Assembly: GCF_000147875.1 (NCBI RefSeq)
Contig: NC_014507.1
Span: forward strand, 2,604,001 to 2,668,000
Reading direction: 5' to 3'
DNA: 64,000 nucleotides
DNA from: Methanolacinia petrolearia DSM 11571
GTDB lineage: Archaea > Halobacteriota > Methanomicrobia > Methanomicrobiales > Methanomicrobiaceae
The position numbers and the translations under genes are program-made. Below the pieces are notes generated by a model that made no database searches, was not told the origin of the DNA, and saw only the letters and a list, made by a program, of their open reading frames with translations. This document shows positions 1 to 7,953 of the stretch, piece by piece (position 1 is the stretch's first letter; the number at the start of each line of letters is the position of its first letter).

Positions 1-606
1 CTCCTGCGGCTCTTCGAGAGTCACCTGGTTGAGGTTTAAGCCGGGAATGAACGACATGGCTATGACATTCCTGTTGATCGCGATCGGGACAGGGACAGAA
101 ACGCCTCCCTTCTGGAGTGTGGAGAGGGCCGTAAACTCCATCTTGGCGGACTCCATCGATGCAAATAGCCATGGAAAATGCTTCCACTCTGGAATGTAAC
201 TTCTGTTGAGCCTTACGGACTGGAAAGAGCGCTGCCCCACGCGGTGAATTTTTATTACAAGCACACCGAGGCCGAGCGCCTCGTATACCTCCGACTCCTT
301 TCCGACGCCTATAAGCGAACCTAAGGCGTTCAGGGTGCCCTTCGTTACGAGAGACGATATTGCAAGAGCGTCATATCCCTTGAATACGAGCTGGTAGCCG
401 GTATAGGGTTTGGTGCTGCTCTTAACCATGTCCATCTCCATCAGCCTGCCCAGCCTGTATTTCATCTCGGATTCGGAGAGTTTCGTTGATTTCCTGAGCA
501 CATCCTCGGGGACCCACAGGTATTTCTTCATGAGCCACTCGAGGCTGTTTAAAATCCTGTATTCGTACTTGTGCAGTTCCTTTATTTCGTCGGCTGAGAG
601 CGGCAT
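1..606 (-). CDS. RIO2-type serine/threonine protein kinase (partial, C-terminus outside window)
   Basis: The reverse strand is open from an ATG at 606 to the window edge and gives about 200 N-terminal residues of an atypical RIO kinase. The first ~90 residues form the winged-helix domain typical of RIO2, beginning MPLSADEIKELHKYEYRIL. They are followed by the RIO nucleotide-binding signature GVGKESEVYEALG and the conserved KIHRVGQRSF segment holding the ATP-binding lysine. The HxD catalytic loop lies beyond the window. RIO2 kinases act in maturation of the small ribosomal subunit in archaea and eukaryotes (family knowledge). The gene is divergent from the tRNA thiolase gene, with a 63-bp AT-rich gap between them. 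Confidence 0.93.
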   Translation of the reverse strand, partial: MPLSADEIKELHKYEYRILNSLEWLMKKYLWVPEDVLRKSTKLSESEMKYRLGRLMEMDMVKSSTKPYTGYQLVFKGYDALAISSLVTKGTLNALGSLIGVGKESEVYEALGLGVLVIKIHRVGQRSFQSVRLNRSYIPEWKHFPWLFASMESAKMEFTALSTLQKGGVSVPVPIAINRNVIAMSFIPGLNLNQVTLEEPQE

Positions 607-669
607 ATCTCTACACATTTTATTTGTAGAAGATGATAAAAACTGATTGCATTAATACAGGACAGGGAT

Positions 670-1557
670 ATGAAGTGTTCAAAGTGCGGCAGTGACGCCG
701 TACTGTTCCAGGACTACTCGGGAATGCACCTCTGCGAGAGTCATTTTACAGCGGACTTCGAAGGCCGGGCGAAGAAGGCGATACGAAAATATCGCTGGAT
801 CTCCCAGGGAGACAGGATAGCCGTGGCGATGAGCGGAGGAAAGGACTCAAGCGCCCTACTGCACTTCCTCGCCAAAACATTCGGCGAACGAAGAGACATC
901 ACCATATTCGCCATCTCGATCGATGAAGGGATCTGCGGTTACAGGGATATGAAACCTGTCGAAAAGATCGCCGAAAGATACGGGGTTTCATTCCATTCGG
1001 TCTCATTCAAAGATGCATATGGGTTCACCCTTGACGAGATCGTAGCGAAGCAGGGCGACAGGATATCCTGCTCCCGATGCGGGGTTTTAAGGAGGCATCT
1101 TCTCAACAAAACCGCAAGAGAACTTGGAGCAACGAAGATCGCGCTCGGTTTCAACCTGGACGACGAGGCGCAGTCGGTCCTGATGAATGCGCTCAGGGGC
1201 GATGCCGAAACCCTCGTCCGCAGACAGGTGCCGAGAGAAGGATTCATTCCGAGAATAAGGCCTTTCATCCATCTCCCGGAGAGAGAGGTCGCACTATATG
1301 CATTGCTCAACGTTGAAGGCTTCATTGAAGCGGGGTGTCCATATTCAAAAAAGGCCCTCCGGGCCGATGTCAGGGAGATCCTTAATATATACAACTACAG
1401 GCACCCGGCTGCAAAATATGCTCTCGTGAATCTCGGAGAAGGATTAAAAGGAAACGAGGGAGATAATAAGACAGAGCCATCGATCTGCCCGGAATGCGGG
1501 GAACCCGTGTTTGGGGAGTGCCAGGCGTGCAGGATTGTCATGGAGATGAAGAGATGA
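670..1557 (+). CDS. tRNA 2-thiolation protein, TtuA/NcsA-type (TIGR00269 family)
   Basis: This 295-residue protein is a PP-loop ATP pyrophosphatase of the TtuA/Ncs6 group, which replaces the C2 oxygen of a tRNA uridine with sulfur using a ubiquitin-like or inorganic sulfur donor. The sequence shows an N-terminal zinc finger (CSKC, then C and H near residues 22-25), the PP-loop SGGKDSS at residues 55-61, an internal CSRC that probably holds a catalytic cysteine, a second cysteine in EAGCPYSKK, and a C-terminal zinc ribbon (CPEC...CQAC). Length and domain order match the family. Whether it modifies position 34 or 54 cannot be read from the sequence. The stop overlaps the next start as ATGA at 1554-1557, so it is probably co-translated with the channel gene. 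Confidence 0.9.
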   Translation: MKCSKCGSDAVLFQDYSGMHLCESHFTADFEGRAKKAIRKYRWISQGDRIAVAMSGGKDSSALLHFLAKTFGERRDITIFAISIDEGICGYRDMKPVEKIAERYGVSFHSVSFKDAYGFTLDEIVAKQGDRISCSRCGVLRRHLLNKTARELGATKIALGFNLDDEAQSVLMNALRGDAETLVRRQVPREGFIPRIRPFIHLPEREVALYALLNVEGFIEAGCPYSKKALRADVREILNIYNYRHPAAKYALVNLGEGLKGNEGDNKTEPSICPECGEPVFGECQACRIVMEMKR

Positions 1558-3302
1558 AAAGAAACCGGATTATCAGGCGTCTTAATCATCTCTTATTCCG
1601 GGACAGGCTCAATTTTTACATTGAACTGCTGATATTCCAGGTTATCTTCTATTCGATTCTGCTCTATTATGCCATACCTTATCTCGAGGGAACAAAACTG
1701 ACCCTTCCGGAATCGGTTCTCTTCGTAATGCAGACAATGACGACGGTCGGCTATGACCTGCTTACGTTCTTCCCTACGGAAAATCCGCTGACTATTATAA
1801 TAATTATAATAATTATGTCAACAGGTGTATTCACCGTTTTAATGATCATTCCTGCAGCAATGGCACCGTTAATCCAGGAGGTTTTCAGGCCGCAGCCTCC
1901 CGCAGCGGTTTCTGAAAAGATCAGCGGCCATGTCATAATCACCGGTTATGATGAACTTGTAAAATCATTGATCGAAAGCCTTCTTGTATCAAGCCTCAGG
2001 GTGGTCCTGGTCGAAGAGGATGAAAATAAGGCATTTGCTGCGATGAACGATTTTTCAAAATTTAAAAAGGAAATATATGTCATCAGCGGATCGTATGATG
2101 AAAACGAGACCTGGACCGGGGCGGATATCGCAACTGCAGCCAAAATAATCATTTGCGAACAGGAGTATATATCATCAAAGATTATTCTCGGGATCCGCGA
2201 CAGGACCACTGCAGAGATCACCGCCGTCGTCGACAGGCTGTTATACGGAAGGTATCTCCTCTACGCGGGTGCCGATCATATAATCTCTCCAAAGGATGTA
2301 ACCGGAAGAATTCTTGCAAGGCATGCTTCGCTGACGCCGGAAGTAGACATCATATACGAAGCCACAAAGGGAAACAGGATACGACGAGCCGAAGTCAGTG
2401 AAAATTCCCTTAAATTCGTATATATCACCGTCTCGGAGGGATGCGGGATCATCGGCAGGACTCTCGACGAACTGAACCTTTATGAAAATTACGGGGTCGA
2501 ACCGATCTTCATAATGAAGAAAGGACATTTCTACTTTGAAAAAGGCGAAAATGTCTCGATCGACCGTTCGACGACGATCTTTCTGCTCGGACGCACCGAC
2601 TCGATAACAAAGCTATTTGAAAATGAACTCAAATGTGCAGTCAGGGAGGAAAAACTCGCAGTCATATCGGGTTACGGCGATCTCGGACGGGTCGTTGAGA
2701 GCGAACTTGAAAAGGCCGGTGTCCAGCCGCTTGTAATTGATCCCAATATCGATGAAATTACCGGGATTAAGGGGGATGCACAGGAAGAGTCGGTTCTAAA
2801 GGCCGCACATATAGACAAGGCGGAAGCATGCATAACGGCAGCGGACGACGACGATGTCAACATATTCACGACGCTGATTGCAAGAAACCTGAACCCCGGG
2901 CTTCACATACTCTCAAGAGCGAATAAATCCTCATCCGTCGAGAAGCTCTATCGTGCCGGGGCCGATTACGTCGCCCTTCTGCCAACATTGGGAGGGCAGA
3001 TAATCGCTGCAACAGTTCTCCAGGATATCGTATCGATTCTTCTCGACCTCCCGAAAAACATGAAGGTCGTAATGAAGCATATAACCGAAGATATTTCGAT
3101 GTCTGTTGGAGAATGCGAAAGGATGACCGGGGCGAAGATCATCGGGATCGAAGGGCCAAACCACACGCTTATCAGACCTCCTCCTGAGACAAATCTTGAA
3201 AACGGGGACTCTGTTATCGCATTTGGGGATTTTCATGCACTGAAAAAACTCATAAAACTACTATCTGGTGAAAAATATGGAAATATTATGCGAAGGCTGT
3301 GA
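1554..3302 (+). CDS. Potassium channel protein with two RCK (TrkA-N/TrkA-C) modules and a variant filter
   Basis: The ATG at 1554 overlaps the preceding stop (ATGA) and gives 582 residues. Two transmembrane helices (about residues 20-43 and 78-100) flank a pore loop with the filter TMTTVGYD near residues 61-68. The second helix contains an uninterrupted run of isoleucines. Two cytoplasmic Rossmann RCK domains follow, one beginning HVIITGYDEL near residue 125 and one beginning LAVISGYGDLG near residue 365, with TrkA-C-like segments after them. The 2TM pore with tandem RCK domains in one chain resembles GsuK-type channels, gated by cytoplasmic ligands (family knowledge). The canonical TVGYG filter lacks its last glycine here (TVGYD), so K+ selectivity is uncertain. 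The gene overlaps nadE by 26 bp. Confidence 0.88.
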   Translation: MKRNRIIRRLNHLLFRDRLNFYIELLIFQVIFYSILLYYAIPYLEGTKLTLPESVLFVMQTMTTVGYDLLTFFPTENPLTIIIIIIIMSTGVFTVLMIIPAAMAPLIQEVFRPQPPAAVSEKISGHVIITGYDELVKSLIESLLVSSLRVVLVEEDENKAFAAMNDFSKFKKEIYVISGSYDENETWTGADIATAAKIIICEQEYISSKIILGIRDRTTAEITAVVDRLLYGRYLLYAGADHIISPKDVTGRILARHASLTPEVDIIYEATKGNRIRRAEVSENSLKFVYITVSEGCGIIGRTLDELNLYENYGVEPIFIMKKGHFYFEKGENVSIDRSTTIFLLGRTDSITKLFENELKCAVREEKLAVISGYGDLGRVVESELEKAGVQPLVIDPNIDEITGIKGDAQEESVLKAAHIDKAEACITAADDDDVNIFTTLIARNLNPGLHILSRANKSSSVEKLYRAGADYVALLPTLGGQIIAATVLQDIVSILLDLPKNMKVVMKHITEDISMSVGECERMTGAKIIGIEGPNHTLIRPPPETNLENGDSVIAFGDFHALKKLIKLLSGEKYGNIMRRL

Positions 3303-4023
3303 ATGCGAAAAGATCGAGCAGATGATCAGGCATACCTTCTGGTCATCAGGGAGAAAGAGGATTGTCATCGGTATTTCGGGAGGAATCGATTCAGCTCTCG
3401 CGGGAGTTCTTTCATCAAAGGCGATAGGAGGTGAGAACGTGTACGGGTATTTCCTTCCCTCCGATGTTACTCCTGAGAAAGATAAAGAAGATGTGGAGGA
3501 TTTGTGCAATAAATTTGGAATAAACCTGGCAATAGTTCCTATATCCTCCATACTCCGCTCATTTGAAACAATCTCCGGGTATACCGAAACGAAATACCTT
3601 AAGGGAAATCTTATGGTGAGGATAAGGATGACGCTCCTTTATTATTATGCAAACCTGAACGACGGCCTTGTATGCGGAACTTCAAACAAGACCGAATATA
3701 TCCTCGGCTACTGCACGAAACACGGGGATGAAGCAGCCGATATCCAGCCTCTTCTTCACCTGTATAAAACGGATGTCCGCAGACTGGCTAAAGAGGCAGG
3801 AGTTCCTGAAACAATACTAAATAAGGAGCCGTCCGCAGGACTTTACACTGGGCAGACGGACGAGGACGAGATCGGATTTTCATATGAAGAGATCGATGCA
3901 GCACTGAGATCTCTTGAGGAAAACGGCTGGAGGGCGGCGGGAAAGACAGAGGAAGATATACTTGAAAAAGTTAAGAACACGGCACATAAGAGAAACGGGC
4001 CGCCGAATCTTTTGAAGTTTTAA
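3277..4023 (+). CDS. nadE: NH3-dependent NAD+ synthetase
   Basis: NadE amidates nicotinate adenine dinucleotide to NAD+ using ATP and ammonia, the last step of NAD synthesis. The 248-residue protein has the PP-loop ISGGIDSALAGVL near residue 34, the conserved GTSNKTEYILGY segment, and the C-terminal PSAGLYTGQTDEDEIGFSYEEID block typical of the ammonia-dependent enzyme. No glutaminase domain is present. I chose the ATG at 3277 because GGTGA lies five bases upstream; the in-frame GTG at 3268 is part of that ribosome-binding sequence. The start lies inside the 3' end of the channel gene, which suggests translational coupling. Confidence 0.93.
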   Translation: MEILCEGCECEKIEQMIRHTFWSSGRKRIVIGISGGIDSALAGVLSSKAIGGENVYGYFLPSDVTPEKDKEDVEDLCNKFGINLAIVPISSILRSFETISGYTETKYLKGNLMVRIRMTLLYYYANLNDGLVCGTSNKTEYILGYCTKHGDEAADIQPLLHLYKTDVRRLAKEAGVPETILNKEPSAGLYTGQTDEDEIGFSYEEIDAALRSLEENGWRAAGKTEEDILEKVKNTAHKRNGPPNLLKF

Positions 4024-4050
4024 AATTCAAAAAATATTTCGATTTTTCAT

Positions 4051-4749
4051 TCAGGGAGTTATATCAAAATCATCAAGCAGAGAGGGTTTGTTGAGGAATG
4101 CAAGTTTTTCATCGTCCCCAACAAGATCGTAGATCGATGTTTTCGCCGGAATTCCAATGCAATTCAGGTCTTTGGGTTTTACGACCCGTATTTTATTGAT
4201 ATCACCGTAGGACGGATTCGCCCTCCAGCCTTCCTTCTCGAATTCATAATATGTTGCTCCCTGTTTTTCCTCATAATGCCCGTAGATACTTGAAAATGCA
4301 TCGGATACTATATTCGACATCAACAGCTCTTCGGAAGACGGATTTATCGTAACATGACCATACCCCGGAGGAATCAGGACTACGTCACCCTCACCAGCCT
4401 CTATTGCCACAATATCCGAGAGATCTTCCTTCTGCAAGAGATAATGAGCACTTCCATGAATAACCTGGTACAGCTCAGGGTATCCTCTCCCGTCCGGCGC
4501 TTCAGGATGATAATGGCCCTTTGTCTTGGCAAATTCTCCGGAAATGGTTCCCGGCGGAATCCTCGTTAAGTCAAACCTTAACAAATGCGCAGAAAGCCAT
4601 TTTTTATCGCTATCGCTTTTCGAGAGGTCCCTGTACATAAAATAGAGATTATTGTTGGGATATGCGCCGGGAACAGCAAGAACGGGCTGCATATCATTTA
4701 TTGTTCTTATGGCCGGTGCCGGAAGGCAGCCCTCCCAGAATTTATTCAT
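4051..4749 (-). CDS. pgi: Archaeal cupin-type glucose-6-phosphate isomerase
   Basis: This 232-residue protein belongs to the metal-dependent cupin family of phosphoglucose isomerases, which interconvert glucose-6-phosphate and fructose-6-phosphate and are unrelated to the bacterial enzyme. The cupin motif reads KTKGHYHPEAPDGRGYPELY, with metal-ligand histidines and glutamate, followed by the second cupin motif GDVVLIPPGYGHVTINP. The N-terminus MNKFWEGCLPAPAIRT and the length fit the family. The ATG at 4749 overlaps the end of the upstream surface-protein gene by 8 bp. An in-frame start further upstream (4776) is possible but would extend deep into that gene. The pairing with a surface protein is unusual and may be only positional. 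Confidence 0.9.
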   Translation of the reverse strand: MNKFWEGCLPAPAIRTINDMQPVLAVPGAYPNNNLYFMYRDLSKSDSDKKWLSAHLLRFDLTRIPPGTISGEFAKTKGHYHPEAPDGRGYPELYQVIHGSAHYLLQKEDLSDIVAIEAGEGDVVLIPPGYGHVTINPSSEELLMSNIVSDAFSSIYGHYEEKQGATYYEFEKEGWRANPSYGDINKIRVVKPKDLNCIGIPAKTSIYDLVGDDEKLAFLNKPSLLDDFDITP

Positions 4750-6034
4750 TATTCTTCTTTTTTCTTGACCATACAAAATACCCTATGCCTACAATGATGA
4801 ATACTACCAGTGTAAGGACAATTGGGTTGGTAAGAATATCCATACCGGATCTCTTCTCAATAACAACCTGGGCCTTCATCGAATCAGAGATCTGGCTGTT
4901 ATCAAGCGCATCGCGGTATCTGATCTCCGTATCGATTGCATAGGTTTTCAGTGTAGCCTCGTCATCGACCGTGACTTCATATATTGCCGTTACAACCTCT
5001 CCGGGTGCAATATCGCCAAGATATGCCGTATCGTCGTTGCTTGTAAACGGATCGACCGCACTTATACGTGCCTGTGCATTATAAACCGTAGTAGCTCCGG
5101 AATTTTCATACTGAATCGTAATCTTGCCCTTTTCTCCGGGAGAGAGAACAGAAGGCTCGGATACCACTTCAAAGTCTACCTTACCTCCTACATCGACACC
5201 AACCGTAACGGCATCGGAGGATACTGTTTCACCTTCATAGTCTGTATATTCGACAACCACCTGAACAGGATAGTTCTTGGCTTCACCGTCATCAGATACG
5301 GATGCCTTAAAGACGACCGTTTTCTCTTCGCCGGGCTCGAATACACTTTCATAAACACTTGCATCTGTCGGAATTACAGGTGAACCGTCAACAGTCTCAA
5401 GTTTTATAACTGCATTCTTACCGCTCTCTGATCCGACATTTTTCACATTCATTGTGATATAACCCTCGGTCCCTACGTTGAGAGAATCGGTTGTAACATT
5501 CGAAACCTCAAGAACAACCATCGGTTTTATAGTAATAGGAAGTTCCTGATCAAGTTCAACGGTTTTATAGTAATATCTGATACTGTCGGTCCCGAACTGC
5601 TCTGCATAATTCAGGTACTGGTAACTGATATCCGCGAGCAGATCATACTCGCCGGCCGGTGCATTTTTATCAATCTTAACAATAAAATTGACGGTTGTAC
5701 TGGATCCTGCCGCAATATCCCCAATCATCTGGGGATCTGATTTTACAGTAACCGGAGCGTCGTTTTTCAGCAGATCAACGGTGACCATCTTCGCCGTATC
5801 GGGATTATCGTCGCGATCTACAATATCCGAAGATGTTATCTTCATCTCTTTCAGTCCGGAATTCTGGATCACGATAGGAATCGTCACCTCATCTCCCGGT
5901 GAGAATTCGTTTGTGCCGGAGATCGCGACTGTAATTATCGGATCACCGCTTAGGTATTTGGTTCCGGCAGATGCAGGAGCAGCAATAAATAATGCCGCAA
6001 TAATCAAAATTAAAGCCATATATTTAATTTTCAT
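4742..6034 (-). CDS. COG1361-type surface protein with signal peptide and C-terminal anchor
   Basis: This 430-residue exported protein begins with a signal peptide (MKIKYMALILIIAALFIAA, cleavage near PASAG). Repeated CARDB/NEW3-like beta-sandwich modules follow, recognisable by phrases such as FSPGDEVTIPIVIQNSG, LNVGTEGYITMNVKNVG and LSPGEKGKITIQYENSG. It ends with a transmembrane helix and a basic tail (RKKKNNE). Such proteins are often called S-layer-like in methanogen annotation, but the ligand or partner is unknown. The ATG at 6034 has a strong GGGAGGT seven bases upstream, so the longer frame to 6049 is not needed. The AT-rich stretch at 6097-6110 is a likely TATA element for this gene and faces the divergent TrmB gene. 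Confidence 0.82.
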   Translation of the reverse strand: MKIKYMALILIIAALFIAAPASAGTKYLSGDPIITVAISGTNEFSPGDEVTIPIVIQNSGLKEMKITSSDIVDRDDNPDTAKMVTVDLLKNDAPVTVKSDPQMIGDIAAGSSTTVNFIVKIDKNAPAGEYDLLADISYQYLNYAEQFGTDSIRYYYKTVELDQELPITIKPMVVLEVSNVTTDSLNVGTEGYITMNVKNVGSESGKNAVIKLETVDGSPVIPTDASVYESVFEPGEEKTVVFKASVSDDGEAKNYPVQVVVEYTDYEGETVSSDAVTVGVDVGGKVDFEVVSEPSVLSPGEKGKITIQYENSGATTVYNAQARISAVDPFTSNDDTAYLGDIAPGEVVTAIYEVTVDDEATLKTYAIDTEIRYRDALDNSQISDSMKAQVVIEKRSGMDILTNPIVLTLVVFIIVGIGYFVWSRKKKNNE

Positions 6035-6096
6035 GAGAAAACCTCCCATTAGATCTAACTGTTGTTATTTTCATGACAACATTAATTGCCTTTGAA

Positions 6097-6110
6097 CATA
6101 TATATATATT
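6097..6110 (-). promoter_or_regulatory. Likely TATA element for the COG1361 surface-protein gene
   Basis: A run of alternating A and T lies about 65-75 bp upstream of the ATG at 6034, which would give a leader of roughly 40 bases carrying the GGGAGGT ribosome-binding site. It sits within a few bases of the divergent trmB start, so the two genes share this short control region. Assignment is by position and composition only. Confidence 0.45.
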
Positions 6111-6113
6111 TCA

Positions 6114-6905
6114 ATGAACCCAGGCAAAGAAAAATCAGGACAGTTGATAGAGGCCTTAAAATCACTGGGACTGACAAAATATGAGGCCCTGGTTTACATC
6201 GGCCTTCTTCAGTTCGAAGGTGCAAGTGCAACCGAGATACACGAGATCTCCGGCGTGCCAAGAGCATCGGTATATCCTGTCCTCGATAAACTCAGCCATA
6301 AAGGACTTGTAATAGTATCCAACAGCATACCAAAGAGATTTGAAGCAGTACCTCCGGAAGAGGGAATCATAAAACTGAAAGAAGATATTGAACTTAACGC
6401 CGAATACGCCAGTTCCGAACTTCAAAGGATCTATATAAGCAAGATGACTCCTGAAAAGGAGAGACAAGAATTAATCTGGACTCTGTCAGGCCATGAGAAT
6501 ATAATAAACAAGCTTAAATTATCAATAAGCGATGCAAAATCAAAAATACAAATAGTCGCAGACCGGGATTTTATCAAAAAACAGCTGGAAGAAACCCTTT
6601 TCAGGCTGGAACAAAAGATTCAGATCGAGATTATCACGGATCAATGGCCTGATGAAGTACCGAAAGGAACTATCATCCGGATTATCGAGGATAAATTGTG
6701 TGAATGCCTTGAGACCCAGTACGAGATGGCAGGGATATATATCATTGATTCCAGGAAAGTGATGGTTATAATGAGTTCACCCGGAAACGATCCTTCGGCA
6801 TTATTCTCCGAATCAAACGGATTTATATCATTCTTCACAAATTACTGGAAATTCGTTTCATATCACCTGGATAAAAAACGTCCTGTGAAATGTATACAGG
6901 GCTAA
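6114..6905 (+). CDS. TrmB-family transcriptional regulator
   Basis: This 263-residue protein has an N-terminal winged helix of the TrmB type. The first helices read LIEALKSLGLTKYEALVYIG, the recognition helix region is EISGVPRASVYPVLDKLSHKG, and the wing runs to about residue 85. The C-terminal ~170 residues resemble the TrmB effector domain, which in characterised relatives binds sugars (family knowledge; no ligand can be inferred here). It is divergent from the COG1361 surface-protein and pgi genes, with only about 80 bp between starts, so control of that pair or autoregulation is a reasonable inference. No ribosome-binding site is visible before the ATG, consistent with a leaderless message. 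Confidence 0.85.
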   Translation: MNPGKEKSGQLIEALKSLGLTKYEALVYIGLLQFEGASATEIHEISGVPRASVYPVLDKLSHKGLVIVSNSIPKRFEAVPPEEGIIKLKEDIELNAEYASSELQRIYISKMTPEKERQELIWTLSGHENIINKLKLSISDAKSKIQIVADRDFIKKQLEETLFRLEQKIQIEIITDQWPDEVPKGTIIRIIEDKLCECLETQYEMAGIYIIDSRKVMVIMSSPGNDPSALFSESNGFISFFTNYWKFVSYHLDKKRPVKCIQG

Positions 6906-6982
6906 AAAGTGAAATTCATACTGACCTGAAAACAAAGTCAATGGAAAACATAATTCGTTCTTATGAGTAATAGGATCATTGA

Positions 6983-7942
6983 ATGATTCATAACAGGGCA
7001 GTAGAAATTGTTAGAAACATTCTTGAATCCGCATCATATGATGTGGAAGAGGGTGATGGACTGATTGATCTGAGCGCGTATTATGACGATGAATGCGTTG
7101 TTGTCCTGTGCTCGGATGATTCCGGGAAGATTGACGAATTCAACAAGAAAAATTTCACATTCAGGCTGGATGATGAAAAAGTCGCATGCCGCAAGCTCCT
7201 TTTCACGATGAACAGCCATGCCAGAGCAGATAATTGTATTGTCTGGGGGCATCAGGATCTCTCAAAATTCTCAGGACAGGCCGCAGTTGCTTACATCCTT
7301 GACCAGTCTCTTGCACTTGAGCTGAAGAAAGAAGAAAGATTCAACGGCGGACCCGAGCAGGTGACTTCCCGCCCCACACTGGATGACTACGGTCCCGAGC
7401 TTCCTCTGATACCGTCTTCAATTACAGAAGAGCGGGCAAGGCAGATTGCAGGAATCAATGGCGAAATCCGGAGAATATACATTCCGCATTACCTTTATCA
7501 ATTTACAGGATCGGGAGAAAAACAGTTTAAATCGCATGTTATCGATTTTAACGCAAAAGAATCCGGCCTGGTAAACGCGATAACCGGAACAGTTGCATCA
7601 CTGGAAATTCCTGATCCTAGTGCTATTGAAATCAAAAACAGAAGCGTTCCGGTGGGTTCAAAGATCCTGAAGCCTGAAAAAGATAAAAAGGCTATGGAAT
7701 ATGAGATAATTCAGTCCATGAAGGAGAAACTGACGAGAAATGTCCGTGTCAGCAAGACTGAAGGTGATACGATATCCTATGAAGATATTGAAGTATCACC
7801 CGGTGAAGAAAATCTTGATATAAAGATGGAGCTTGTGTATCTTCCGGTGATCCAGATCAGGGGCAGCAAAGTGATAGAGATTGAAACATTCTCAGGAAAC
7901 ATACTGAAAGAACCCGTCGACGACGGCGTAGAATTACTCTGA
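6983..7942 (+). CDS. Conserved-looking protein of unknown function
   Basis: I do not recognise this 319-residue protein with certainty. It has no signal peptide or membrane segment. The N-terminal ~110 residues (AVEIVRNILESASYDVEEGD, then DLSAYYDDECVVVLCSDD) weakly recall the alpha/beta start of restriction-endonuclease-like folds, but I see no complete PD-(D/E)xK motif. Middle and C-terminal parts are mixed alpha/beta with several basic patches. It is followed after 11 bases by the flavin disulfide oxidoreductase gene on the same strand, so the two are probably co-transcribed. It lies 77 bases after the trmB stop. Function should be treated as unknown. Confidence 0.6.
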   Translation: MIHNRAVEIVRNILESASYDVEEGDGLIDLSAYYDDECVVVLCSDDSGKIDEFNKKNFTFRLDDEKVACRKLLFTMNSHARADNCIVWGHQDLSKFSGQAAVAYILDQSLALELKKEERFNGGPEQVTSRPTLDDYGPELPLIPSSITEERARQIAGINGEIRRIYIPHYLYQFTGSGEKQFKSHVIDFNAKESGLVNAITGTVASLEIPDPSAIEIKNRSVPVGSKILKPEKDKKAMEYEIIQSMKEKLTRNVRVSKTEGDTISYEDIEVSPGEENLDIKMELVYLPVIQIRGSKVIEIETFSGNILKEPVDDGVELL

Positions 7943-7953
7943 ACTGTTTTTAA

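Noticed and set aside
939-1394. 151-codon reverse-strand frame opposite the tRNA thiolase gene
   Set aside because: Antisense shadow of an intact conserved gene, with a Ser/Arg-rich translation and no family motifs.
1797-1815. Short ATA/ATT tandem repeat
   Set aside because: It is low-complexity coding DNA for the isoleucine run in the second channel helix, not an independent repeat element.
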